A stretch of DNA of 64,000 bases from assembly GCF_001540865.1 (NCBI RefSeq), contig NC_033637.1, positions 522,463 to 586,462 of the forward strand. The letters run 5' to 3'. Both the position numbers and the translations under genes were made by a program. This document shows, piece after piece, positions 44,603-55,958 of this stretch (positions within the stretch are counted from its first letter, which is position 1; every line of letters starts with the position of its first letter). The DNA is from Ananas comosus. Its lineage: Eukaryota > Streptophyta > Magnoliopsida > Poales > Bromeliaceae. Under the pieces are notes generated by a model, which was given only the letters and a program-made list of their open reading frames with translations, did no database searches and had not been told where the DNA came from.

Positions 44603-46408
44603 ATGTATTGTAGTATTGGGGTTGGATCTGAGTGCTCAAACATAAGAAAGCTTGTCTGGGCTAATAGGAATATTATTAGTACATTGGGCTTGCAACAACT
44701 CTTGCAAATATGTGCAAAAGAGAAGTCACTTATCTTAGGTAAGAGCTCCCATGCATTAGCTATCCATGCCGGTTTGCTTACGGATACTCTTACATGCAAC
44801 ATTCTCATCAACCTGTATTCAAAATGTGGTCAAATCGACCCTGCTCGTCGCGTGTTTGATAGAATGCCCGGGAGAAGTATAGTTTCGTGGAATACCATGA
44901 TTGGTGGATATACCCAATACGGAAAAGATATTGAGGCATTAAGGCTTTTCCTGAGGATGCACCAGGAAGGGACTCCGATGAGTGAATTCACTCTCTCGAG
45001 CATTTTATGTGCGTGCGCTGCGAAATTCGCTATTACTGAGTGCAAACAGTTGCATGCTTTGGCTCTTAAATCTGCGATGGATTCCAATGTATTTGTTGGA
45101 ACTGCAATCCTCGATGTATATGCAAAATGCAATATGATTAATCATGCATGCCAGATGTTTGATGAAATGCCTGAAAGATCTTCAGTCACATGGAGTTCGA
45201 TGATCGCAGGGTACGTGCAAAATGATCTTCATGAAGAGGCATTGAAATTATTCAGAAGAGCTCAGAAGATGGGGACGGAATTGACGCAATTTTCTCTCTC
45301 TGCCACTGTTAGTGCTTGCGCGAGTCTGGCGGCGACAATTGAAGGAACCCAGTTGCATGCCATTGTAATGAAAGCTGGTTTTGATTCAAATATTTTTGTA
45401 ATCACATCACTTCTCGATGTCTACTCCAGGTGTGGACAGATAGAAAAAGCTTATTTAGTATTTACTGATATTAAGGAAAAGAATGTTGTATTATGGAACG
45501 CAATGGTCGCAGGGTTTTCTAGGCATGCTCACGTATGGGAATGTATGATTCTTTTTGAGAAAATGCAGCAAAATGCTATGCACCCAAATGAGGTTACTTA
45601 CATCTCTGTGTTATCTGCATTCAGCCATACAGGGTTAGTTGAAAAGGGTCGTCACTATTTTCGCTTATTAATGAATGATAAAAATGTCCAGCCTAATGTC
45701 CTTCACTATTCTTGCATCGTCGATGTTCTGGGCAGGGCTGGGCATGTTAATGAGGCTTGGGAATTAATGGCAAAAATGCCATTTGAGGCAACTGCCTCTA
45801 TGTGGGGTTCTCTGCTTGGGTCATGCAGAATACATGGCAATCCTGAATTGGCAAAGATCGCAGCTGGCCATCTTTTCCAGCTTGAGCCATATAATGCAGC
45901 AAACCTTGTTTTGCTCTCAAATATATATGCTGCGAGTGCAAACTGGGGTGAAGTCATAATGGCAAGGAAGATTTTAAAAGGAAGTGGCGCGAAGAAAGAA
46001 ACAGGAAAAAGTTGGATAGAAGTGAAAGGTAAAGTTCACATTTTTGTTGTTGGAGAGAGAGAGCACTGCAAAATCAGTGATATATATGCGAAAATGGAGG
46101 ATCTAATCAACGAGATGACAGAGTTGGGTTATAGAACTGACACTCGGTGTGATCTGCATGATGTGAAGGAGGACGAAAAAGGGGAGCTGTTGAAGCACCA
46201 TAGTGAGAAGTTGGCACTTGCTTTTGGTCTGATGAGCTTGCCTTGTAAGATACCAATTAGAATAAACAAGAACCTTAGAGTGTGTGGGGACTGCCATTCG
46301 TTTATGAAGTTGGCTTCAAGGATCACAGGGCGGGAAATTATTGTTAGGGATCTCAATCGTTTTCACCACTTCAGTGGTGGATCATGTTCTTGCAGGGATT
46401 TCTGGTGA
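44603..46408 (+). CDS. PPR protein, PLS class with E and DYW domains (At5g04780-like)
   Basis: An intronless ORF of 601 residues. From about residue 60 come P/L/S-type pentatricopeptide repeats such as SWNTMIGGYTQYGKDIEALRLF, TWSSMIAGYVQNDLHEEALKL, and LWNAMVAGFSRHAHVWECMIL. E/E+ motifs follow (from about WGSLLGSCRIHGNPELAKIA). The DYW cytidine deaminase domain closes the protein: HSE at 533-535 (zinc-binding His and catalytic Glu), CGDC at 561-564 (zinc ligands) and a CSCRDFW end. Such proteins are imported into mitochondria or chloroplasts and edit specific C residues in organelle RNA to U. The target site cannot be told from the sequence. The N-terminus does not look like a strong transit peptide, so the true start or a leader exon could differ. 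The last three residues are DFW in place of DYW. At5g04780 is the closest I recall. Confidence 0.9.
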   Translation: MYCSIGVGSECSNIRKLVWANRNIISTLGLQQLLQICAKEKSLILGKSSHALAIHAGLLTDTLTCNILINLYSKCGQIDPARRVFDRMPGRSIVSWNTMIGGYTQYGKDIEALRLFLRMHQEGTPMSEFTLSSILCACAAKFAITECKQLHALALKSAMDSNVFVGTAILDVYAKCNMINHACQMFDEMPERSSVTWSSMIAGYVQNDLHEEALKLFRRAQKMGTELTQFSLSATVSACASLAATIEGTQLHAIVMKAGFDSNIFVITSLLDVYSRCGQIEKAYLVFTDIKEKNVVLWNAMVAGFSRHAHVWECMILFEKMQQNAMHPNEVTYISVLSAFSHTGLVEKGRHYFRLLMNDKNVQPNVLHYSCIVDVLGRAGHVNEAWELMAKMPFEATASMWGSLLGSCRIHGNPELAKIAAGHLFQLEPYNAANLVLLSNIYAASANWGEVIMARKILKGSGAKKETGKSWIEVKGKVHIFVVGEREHCKISDIYAKMEDLINEMTELGYRTDTRCDLHDVKEDEKGELLKHHSEKLALAFGLMSLPCKIPIRINKNLRVCGDCHSFMKLASRITGREIIVRDLNRFHHFSGGSCSCRDFW

Positions 46409-49205
46409 TCGTGAAACTTGGATAGCAAAAACATTTCACCTTCTCCTAATGCAATCATGTCATCAATACTTGCAGATTATTGTACCCTTGAAAATCATGT
46501 GGAAATGACAATTCTTCCACCTTCTTTCGGTCAAATCTTTATAATTGACCTAATCAATCATGTGGTGTAGTCTTTTCTTGCTGGCCCCCTAGATAGTGAG
46601 AGACTATCAGTGGGACCATATCATGGAAAATGGAAATGGGGAGGTGGATCAGATCCTAAATTATCTGAACAGGCTTGATCCTCCTGAAGACTGGAAATTT
46701 GTAGAACACTTTGCTCGTATGATGGTTATACTTCCAAGTTGGTTTTGCCCCCAAAATGTTTTGCATAAACAGGTGGGAAATTGGCAGTGATACTGACCGG
46801 CTAACATTTACTATGGACAGAGCAATTGCATTTGAGTGGGTAAGTTTATTGTATGACTAGTGACCAGGTTCAATGAACTGCTCTATGTTTCATTAATATA
46901 TCCTTCATGAGAAGTGGACTTTATACTTCCGTATCTAAGTAGAATCTGTTCATTATTAAATTTTTTTTAACTCTCTGTCTGAACACTAGACTAGTTATGG
47001 TTCATATTAGTAGAAGCCAATCAATAGTTATGCATTCTTGAAGCACATGGCAGCTGCTGCTTGCTCACGGTTGGGCTTTTATTGATCAACGGCAAAGCTT
47101 TTCCTTGTTTTATTTCTTAAAACACTTGTATAGTCTCTGAAATGGCACACTGTTTTTATCAGTGTGTAGTTTTCCCTATATTGTAATGATATCATGTGTT
47201 TTCCTTCCATGTGCTTTCTATTTTGTCTCATCTGTTTGAATTTCTCCCCTTTTTGTTTGAAAATAGTAATGCCAATTCATGTGCCAGGCAGCTGAAGACA
47301 ATCAGAACCCTGAAATTCTATTTTCTAATTTTTGCCAATTCCTGAAATTTTTTGTATAGAATTGCTCTGGCAAAGACTTTCAAAGCTCTTATTTTTTAAA
47401 ATTGCTTCTTCTTTCTTTATTGCACTATCTCTGATCATCAATACAATGAATTGATACAGTTTTTTGCCTAACACTGAAACAGGTGGTTTCTGGAAGTTTC
47501 TACTTTCTGGACAAGAGAAGTGCTTGCAGAACCCAAGTCCATTACGTGGCTCATTGGAACATGAGAACCATATAGACCTGTCCATATCTGGAGTTATTGG
47601 CACCTTCCCGTTTCATGCAGGTACTTTCCTTATTATAATGTAACCAACACCAAATAAGTCATTTCTAAAAAAAGGGGAAAAAAAAAATCATCCTTAGGAA
47701 TCAATATTTGTTGTTGTATCATTTTCAGCTTAATGTGTTGGCCTGCATGTTCTGCCAATAGATCTGTTTCTCAAAGAAAGGAAGCGCTACAAATTGGAAA
47801 AGCTGTAGGTGAGGGAATACTTTCTAGAGACTCAGGAAGGTGGGGAATAATTCATTGGAGCTGTTCTCAAAGAAAAAAGATGACTTTTTAATCAGTTCAT
47901 CCATTTTGAGTGGACCATATCTTGCCGGTAAGTTTGATGAATGACTTCTCATCAGATAGAAAGTATTGCTATAGGTCCCAGTGGATTCCTTTCAACGGCA
48001 ATTGGTCGGTGTATCATATGGTGCACATCTTTATCTTTAGTTGCAGCTCTATCATTCTACGATCCCCTTGGAACTGTTTTCTTTACCGATGAGTCATTGT
48101 CATAAATAAGTGCTGGCCCCCTTCACTCCAGGTCTGTCTCTGGAATTTCTATATACTATGTATATTCTGGTTAATCTTTTTTTTTCTTTTTCTTCACAAA
48201 AGTGAGTAAGCGAGCATCATAGAAACGTCAGTGTATCGATGCATTGGACATTATCCTAATTGATCATGATTAGCCTTTCTAAGACTTAAGCTTTCATGCG
48301 TCACTCTGTTTAGTTCTATGCTAAGTTTGATTAAGCTGTGAAAAGAGCCCTGCACATGGCGTTTTCGTTTTTAGCAGACAAGCTATCTTTCTGCCGATCT
48401 GGTCATTAACCATCCTGCAAATTTAATGATCTTTCCACTGCTCCCATAACTCTCATACATATCAACTTCACCTGCATTCTTTTTCTCTCTCAGCTACTTG
48501 TACTTCACCGAATTAGTGTACAAAGAGCACAGGGGCAATCCACAAGGTTTAGTGCTTATATCTGGGGATTTGCAACCAATCACTGTGCTTTAAATACCAG
48601 ATTAGGTGGCCTCATGTTGTCCTGTGAAGTCCTTACTCAAGCTTCCTCGGTTGTCTCTTCATTATGGGGCCTGACATTGTCCCTATTAATTAGTCTCTTT
48701 CACTTTACAGCTATCAGGGTGTGACAATTAGTTGATTCTAAGCGACTAACTCAATTAGCCATGCTCTTCTCATGCTTCTGTCACTTCAACACTAATAAAT
48801 TGGTACTAGTCGTATTCTAAAGTATTAGCCCCAAGGCTAATAAACACAAAACAATGGGATAAATGGGATATAGCCCGTACAGGGAGACATCTAAACCTTT
48901 AGCTCTAAGCAAATGGGAATCTAGCTTATCATGCTTAAGCTTGATCATTCTTTATGTCTGAACTTTGTCTCTGAAACCACCGGCCTACTAAGTTTTCTAA
49001 TACCCTATTAGTTTTGAGAACCCACAAACTGAACAAGATTATAAAATTTCTTTTAAATCTGAGAGGAACAAATGGGAGGAAAACAACCATATATCTGTAT
49101 CCTCGCAAAACACTAAAAAAGTGGTGGTTGTTGTCTGTTTCCCTATTTTCTTGTTCCTCTTTATTCTCATCCTTACATCTTCTAAACCGATGATGATTTT
49201 TATTC

Positions 49206-49208
<3 letters not shown>
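46409..49208. other. Region downstream of the PPR gene, possible spliced 3' UTR
   Basis: No protein I recognise. The base composition is less AT-rich than typical intergenic DNA here, and donor-like ends such as AAACAG|GTGGGA (about 46771) and TGCAG|GTACTT (about 47620) suggest a transcribed, spliced 3' UTR or a non-coding transcript. Short ORFs at 46596-46790 and 47910-48092 have no recognisable domain. Confidence 0.3.

Positions 49209-49252
<44 letters not shown>
49209..49252. repeat. (TA)n microsatellite
   Basis: About 22 TA units. Confidence 0.95.
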
Positions 49253-49255
<3 letters not shown>

Positions 49256-50309
49256 GATGATTCAGTTGAATGCGTATAACAAAATGATTTATTTTTTTGT
49301 TTCACATAATCCATATCATGTGTCAGATCCCAACATTGTAGAGTTCAGTTAATTAATAGCTCTTATGTTTGCTATAATTGACTCATCAACTATATCTTAA
49401 ATATATCTAGCAGTATCAAATAAATCTATTTACTTTAACACTAATTTACTTTACAATCTGACCATATACTTAGTGTAGTCGGCTAAAATTTAATGATTGG
49501 TATTTAAATTTTTAAGTTGGAAGTTTATTTATTTATTTATTTTTTTTTGTTGTTCTTGTCTGGTGAGCAGAACATCCGAAAGAAGCAAGAAAAAGAAGCG
49601 GAAGAAAAGTAAAAGAAAGCAAGCGGAGAAACGGAGAAAATGGCATCAAGGTTCCTTCTTTGTTGCTACAAAAGATTAGTAGCTTACAGGAGGTGGGTGG
49701 GACCACCTATCTTGCACAGAGAGAGTTTTGTGGGGGACCCACCCCCACGTATCACATCGTTATCAAATCTGATGTTTCCTGAGACCTCACCACCTCCCCC
49801 GCGATCCCATCCATCACAAGCAAACCGCCCATTCATTCCTTCGGGCCGGGCCCGCCGTACACCGCAAAATTTTTCCAGAGAAAAGAAGAAAAATAAGAAA
49901 ACTAACAAATAACAGCAGCAACACGAGCAGGAACAAGCGCTCCTAAAAGAAGTTTCACCTGGGTGGCTCTTCATAGTCTGAGATTTGGAACGATGAGTTT
50001 TTTTTTTTTTTTTCCATTTAGTTTGTACATCTTGCTACCGATAAGAAGATTAGTCACATAGGGCAATATGAAAATGTTTTGAGCATTCAAAGTACAGTTT
50101 GTTAGCGCATTATTCCGCTGAATATTGAGACTCTAAAGCAATTGATCGGAACGTTATATATTCCTTCAAATCTCGCCTCCGCCGATTCTACGAGCTGCTC
50201 CTGCAATAGCATCCAAGCCACAGTTCTTGAGTACTACTTAGTTACAATACTAGCTAGTGTTTATCACTATCTAGGGATTAACAAATGCAATTAAGCTCGG
50301 TGCTGCTAA
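49253..50309. other. Intergenic region between PPR and B3 genes
   Basis: No supported gene; purine-rich plus-strand stretch near 49590-49650 and T-run at 49999-50013. The 3' UTR of the minus-strand B3 gene ends somewhere near 50100-50300. Confidence 0.35.
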
Positions 50310-51264
50310 TTACCAATAATAAGGTGCCGACGGGGTTGGCTTGCACGCAGTTTGGTTCACTAAACTGAACACTGATCTCGCCGCCTGCGGCGCCTCTTCC
50401 AATTCCGGAGCGCACTCCAAATTCACGCCGAACAATCTCAGCCGCCGCTTCGAGTGCACCACTGGGGCCGCCTCCGCCGCGCCCTCCACGGCTCCGTCAC
50501 CACCATCTCCTACAGTTCCAAAGAGCATCATAATTCGTAAGCTAATCCCTAGCTACAAATTAAATTAAATTAAATTCACAAGTATTTACAACAAAAGCAG
50601 CAATTTGCGTGCGTGTTAAATAGATCGACGGACCTGCACGAAGAACGCTGCTGTCGTATGGTTGCACCGAGCCGAGGGAGGCGTACGGACCAGCGGTGGG
50701 CGCGGGGGCGGGGCTAAAATGCGGCGCGGCGGCTGCGGGGTGGGGTACGGGCGGCGGGCTATCGTGCGGGCGGCGTCGGCGACAGGCAATGTGGAGGCGG
50801 TCGGTGGCGGCGCGCGTGCGCTCGAAGAGGACGACGTCGCCGGCGTCGAGGCGCTTCTCCTTGACGTAGCGGCTCCAGCCTTTGGTGAGCACGTAGCTCT
50901 GGCTGCTCGTCCAATAGGAGTAGCGGAAGCACCAGGGCTTCCCCGACTCGTCCTCGAAGCTCAGCAGCAGGTCCTTGTCGCACGCCTCCGACGCCAGAGG
51001 GAAGTGCTTCTCCGCGTGCTGCTTCGGGATCACCAGCCGGTTCAGCTTCCCCACGTCGCTCGGCGTCAGCGGCTTCTCGAACAGGCGCTCTCTGCACTGT
51101 GTCTGTGCATGGTACTGCTGGGGGTTCATGCTCATGGCCTGCGCGTAATTAGGGAGAGGTGGTTGCTGCTGGTGGTTGGCGGGCATGGTGGTTAGGGGGA
51201 GAGATCGAGCTAGGGCCGAGGAATGGTGGAGATGATGGGTATATATGGTGTTCATCAGAAGCAT
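50310..51264 (-). CDS. NGATHA-like B3-domain transcriptional repressor
   Basis: Two minus-strand exons, 50634-51264 and 50310-50509, joined CAG|GTCCG to CTGTAG|GAGAT in phase 1, give 276 residues. The B3 DNA-binding domain covers residues about 60-163: [69 protein letters not shown]. There is no AP2 domain, so it is of the NGATHA/NGATHA-like type, not RAV. Residues 235-239 are RLFGV, in [11 protein letters not shown], the B3 repression motif. This group represses growth genes in leaf margin, floral organ and seed-size control in Arabidopsis (DPA4, SOD7), by binding CACCTG-type sites; the role here is inferred from family. The start could also be the Met at about codon 27 (MPANHQQQ), because the preceding residues are uninformative. 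Confidence 0.88.
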
Positions 51265-51424
51265 ATATGTAGATATTATATATTGTGTTGCATTTACAAC
51301 CTCTCAAGAAATGAGGGGAACTTGAAATAAAAAAAAAAAACCCTTTATTAATATACAGTTAGGAGAAAGAAGAATAATGCCGAAGAATTAACTAGACATG
51401 TAGTAGATACTATATCGATCTCTA

Positions 51425-51459
51425 TGTAAATGTGTGTGTATATATATATATATATATCC

Positions 51460-51501
<42 letters not shown>
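51425..51501. repeat. (TA)n and (GA)n tracts in the B3 5' region
   Basis: GT/TA repeats then about 20 GA units at 51461-51501, 200-240 bp upstream of the B3 start codon; on the coding strand this is a (CT)n leader or promoter tract. Confidence 0.9.
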
Positions 51502-51505
<4 letters not shown>

Positions 51506-51609
51506 GTGAATGTTTATCTATATTAATGAATTATTATATATATTATATTATAGAGAACTGTAGGTGGACAGGGAGAATCAAGGGGTTTAAAGTGTGTAAA
51601 ATTAATTAC

Positions 51610-51830
51610 TATATTTATTTATTCTAGGGCGGGTGACGATCGAGGGGGGTTTGATGATCAGGCGAGGGTACATACAAATTAAGAGAGTGGTGCATGCCTG
51701 ACGTGGGCTCATCCTAGCCGTCCATTCGGGAGTGCAGATACATGTGGGTTGTTGGGAGCTCGAACTCGTGCCTGCAGTGAAACCAGTAGCTGGTACACCT
51801 GACTCACTGGCTCTGGTCATAATTTGAAAA
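51610..51830 (-). mobile_element. Possible second tRNA-derived SINE family
   Basis: On the minus strand: AGAGCCAGTGAGTCAGGTGT (box A-like), then CACGAGTTCGAGCTCCC (box B-like, GTTCGA core) at tRNA spacing, followed by about 120 bp of unrelated sequence and an A/T-rich end. It differs from family A, and only one copy is seen here. Confidence 0.4.
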
Positions 51831-54381
51831 AAAAAAAAAAAAAAGAGAAAAAAAGGCAAAGAGCTGTTCATGAAGCATGTCCTTTATAATAGTGCTCAAA
51901 TAATTCGAAGAGAATTAAACTATTGCCTCGACCTATTGCATCTGTACATCCCATGCACTGTTCCATATTATAATTCGAAGCACTTCTTGATCAATTAGAT
52001 AAGCTATATTATTACTTCACATTTTGGATCAACACAATAATTATCTTAATTCTAGTGCTTCTTTCTATTTTTCTTGCTGTGATAGACATTAAAATGAGCA
52101 TTTAATTAGATGTCAAATCCATAAAACTCTAGTTCGGAATTCATTTCAAACTCAGTGTACACTTCTGATTAATTGGCAAGATGCCGTCAGCAACTTTTAA
52201 CAAGAAAAAACAAGAAGAAGAAAAGTTATTAAAAATTCTCTAAATAATTTTTTTCAATACTTTTGCCAGAACCTTTAGCTATAGCAGCTTGTAATTAACA
52301 TGCCCTAGGTGCTTTTCCTTATCGTAGATTTTTTTTTTTTTTTTTGTATTAAAAGAAAGAAGTTCTACAAAGACTATGGCATCATCTGAGCAATTAATGT
52401 ACGCGGTACACACATTCAAAGTGACATTTGAAATAAATAGCAGGTGTATCTAAATCAAACAGCCTATGGTACTGCTATATATCCTACTTTGATTTCAAAA
52501 ATTTGAGGCATCTTAGCAAACTTCGTCCGCACAATGCTAGCTAGCTTTCTTTTGCCAGTCAAAACGTCAGAGAAACTTCATAACAAGTACGACAATGAAG
52601 CCATTGTTGAATTCGGCACCTCACCCCTCCCCACTTTTAAAGTATTGTACCTCATAGAGTAGCTAGGGAGAGGTCAAAAACTTCTTAGCTTTAATGGCTA
52701 CAACCAGTTCACCGTTCCCACTCAGATGCAGATCCAGGTCAACTTGCTTTGGGTTATTTAATTTTCTGTACCATGCACACCAAGGAATTTTTGATAAGTT
52801 TAGGAATTAAATATTAATTCCGAGAAGTAATACATTGGCCTAGTCTGGTATTGCGGTGACGGCTGTAGTTGTCATTATAATTTTTTATCATCGAAGAGAA
52901 AATATTGAAATGCTTTTTTTTTTTTTATATTTTTTGAGTCTTCCAATGTAAAAGTTGGTGTTTTTGGAAATACGATCCCAAACTAGCTAGAGTAAATGTA
53001 TGTATATATATATAGCGTGAAATAGCGATCAGATGCATAGTAAAGATCAGATAATAAAATTAATAGATTGATGTATATATGGCATGGAATCAATAGATCG
53101 ATCTAATATAAGATGTCCCAGAATAGTGTCCAACAACTGGCACAAAGCAAATATTGTAGGGTATTTCTCACGTGGCACGGCATTAACGTTCCTGCTTTTC
53201 TGGGTATCCCAAGTTCACAGCACTTAAAAAGAGGAGATATTATAAAAAGGAAATAAAAAGGAAATGGGATCAGATAGGGCCAGAAGAGATGGCCTCACTA
53301 TATTCCAATAATTAAGCTGGAGAGGAAGAAGATAAGATCCTGCCCAATTTCCCCTTTCTTTTTTAGCTTCTGTCGTGTCCAATCCGAGAACCTCACAAAA
53401 CTTCTTAATTCCACCCCATATATGTATAAATTCCCTTTTTTCCACTGTTCTCTTTGTATGTATTTGAGTTTCTCCTCCTCTTTTAACTAATCATTCAACC
53501 CACCACCTGCCCCTTTTTCTATGGCATATACGACACAACAACTGTAGACCTAGCTCTCGGTGGACCACCTTTTGTCTAAGTTTTTTTTTTTTTCTTTTTT
53601 ATTTTCCCCCCCCTCCATGCATGTACATCAATGAATGGGTATGTTATGAACATTGAATATGTATGAGATAAAAGAGGATGGCCTTGTTATTGAGATGAGA
53701 AAACACACGTAAATGTTAAATATAAAAAAAAATAACGATTATTTCATATTATTTATTATCAGTAAACACACTCATTTTATTTAATCAAAGAACTTTTGTT
53801 ATAAGGCTAAGTATCCTCAAAAATTATGTAATTCGAGGACTTGCTCCATTTTTTTCTTTTTTTTTATTTTTTAAAAAATAGCATGTTATCGTTTCATTAA
53901 AAAAAAGTTGAACTAGAAAAAAAATTAGAAAATTATTTAATTACTATAAGAAAAGTAAACATCCAAAGGAGTTCACAGAAGGGCAAAAAAGAAAAGGAGA
54001 AAAAGAAGTTTAACAGCTGCAGAATTTTTTAAAAAATAAATAAAAATTATTATTCCTACCAACGAAACTAACCGTCGAAAATATAACAAAAGAGGTAGAA
54101 GGGCTTCGAGTAAAATCAAGAGTAGATTGAATAACTGCAGAGTGAGGACTCAGGTACAACTTAGTCATACAAATTATTGCACTGCATGCATAAATCTCGA
54201 CTTCTATTCAGGTTAGTCAAAAAAGGTGGCCACATATTAATGTCCACTATAAGTCGCACTTTTTGGTTGCCATTAAGAAGGCTCGGATTGATAAAGGATG
54301 GTTATCCAAAGCGCTTTTGATTAAGTCCTCGGAAAACTTATTTACAAGACATTCTATCCATTGAATTGTTGTATATATGTA
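51831..54381. other. Intergenic region
   Basis: No supported gene. Homopolymers at 51828-51843 (A) and 52329-52345 (T). A minus-strand SINE/LINE tail remnant lies at about 53864-53940 (TAGCATGTTATCGTTTCATT on plus). Confidence 0.4.
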
Positions 54382-54614
54382 TAGAGTAGAGCTAGAATAC
54401 TTGTAAAAGTATCACCCAAGTGATACTTGTGTGTTTTTAGCCCTTGGATGGAGAGATGTGAGGTTGAGATGATGGTGGTAGGTGGTGGTAGATGGTGGTA
54501 GGTGGAATAGTGTTTGATCCAAGGACTATTAGTAATCAAAAAATAGATCCAATGACTAAAAACACACAAGTATCACTTGGGTGATACTTGTAAAAGTATT
54601 CTAGCCTTACTCTA
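54382..54614. mobile_element. MITE family 1, best-preserved copy, with nested hairpins
   Basis: Nearly perfect ~60-bp inverted ends: TAGAGTAGAGCTAGAATAC on the left and TAGAGTAAGGCTAGAATAC (right end, reverse complement). Each arm contains AAGTATCACCCAAGTGATAC, itself a palindrome. The interior (GGTAGGTGGTGGTAG repeats) has no ORF. TA dinucleotides flank it, and it lies among short (TA)n runs. Confidence 0.88.
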
Positions 54615-54669
54615 TATGTGTATATATATATAGTATATATGGACCGCAACTCAATTTAATTTTTCTGCA

Positions 54670-54820
54670 CCGGCCGTCCCTAGAATAAGTGGCAAAGGGC
54701 TTGGTGGTTGGTACCCGAGACCCAAGTTCGAATCCTAGTTGATTCAAATTTCTAACTAAGTTTATTTTTAAATAAGATAAATGAAGCGGGTAGCATGCTA
54801 TCTATTTCTTAAAAAAAAAA
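54670..54820 (+). mobile_element. SINE family A, best-preserved copy
   Basis: CCGGCCGTCCCTAGAATAAG, box A AGTGGCAAAGGGCTTGGTGG, box B AAGTTCGAATCC at tRNA spacing, TTCTAACTAAGTTTATTTTT, then AATGAAGCGGGTAGCATGCT, ATCTATTTCTT and an A-run. The last ~30 bp match the 3' tail of the LINE at 12449-15994. Confidence 0.9.
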
Positions 54821-55798
54821 ATTTAATTTCTTTGCTAAATGTTTCTAAAAATTGAGTAATAAAGTTATCTACAACCTTTTTCTTTCTTTCTTTTTCACTC
54901 TTTATTTATAGTTTTTTTTCTTTTGTGAGAAAATCCGTAGGTTGTTTATTAGCAAATTAAAAGTACATAAAAAATGACAAAGAGTTAGATAATAGATGAA
55001 TATGATCGTAAAGTTGTATTGGCATGCAATATTAAGAGTATCTGTATTTTAATCTCTTCTAACATAGGAGATAGTAATATTTGGATGCAAGTATAATAAA
55101 TTTCTACGGTCGCTAATGAGAGGAGCAAAGGGCCCAATTTGACGACAGTGTGTTAGTAGAAAGAATAGTAGAAATTTGATTCCAAGCATAAGTGAAGTAT
55201 TGCCCACGCCTCTACGGTCCGGCATGTGCGTGTGTGGCGGACCTGTTTCTTTTTGTAACAGTTGGAATGTGGACTTGCGTGTAGGAACTGGTCCAGCCCC
55301 TGCTCACTAGAGTCGTAGATAGGTCCCCCTCCCTATATATATATATAGGACTCGGCGTGCTATTCTCCTCAGGGCCCACCAAATCCGTGGCCCGTGGGGT
55401 GATGCTACTATGACCCGCGTGTCTCGATCGCCACTACGGCGACGTCGGCGATGGCCCATTCACAATAATTTCATTGGGTCGTGCATCATGTATAGCTTAA
55501 AAATGCAAACTCCATGGATTCAGAAGAAGCGGGAGGAGTTTTTCATCTATATGCCCTCTCTCCATTTTCTTAGCAAGCCGGAAGTCGAGAATTGATTTTT
55601 ATCTCTATGTACCACTCTATTTAAGGCAGGCCTTGACGAATTTTTCGCAAATCGAAGCAGAACAAGAAAAAAAAAAAAAAAAGTCTTTGTCTCCAACTTT
55701 ATTTCCTCAACTAATCAAGACGGATTCGGAACAGATCATTTATTTATTTTTATTTTTTATCCTCATTTATTGCTCCATCAGTAATTCTTGTCCGTTAT
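54821..55798. other. Intergenic region
   Basis: No supported gene; a short ORF at 55410-55595 has no recognisable domain. Confidence 0.35.
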
Positions 55799-55958
55799 CG
55801 ACTGTCTCTAGCGCAAGTGGCAAAGAGCTCGATGGTTTTTACCCGAAATTCTAAGCTCAAATACTAATTGCTTCATATTTTCAATTAAATTTATTTTTTT
55901 CAAAAAATTGAAACAAGTGGTATACTACTATCTTTCTTTAAAAAAAAAAAAAAAAAAA
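55799..55958 (+). mobile_element. SINE family A, intermediate-age copy
   Basis: CGACTGTCTCTAGCGCAAGT, box A GTGGCAAAGAGCTCGATGG, a mutated box B (AAGCTCAAATACTAATTG), then a CAATTAAATTTATT.. body, a tail AACAAGTGGTATACTACTAT and an A18 run. Confidence 0.75.
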
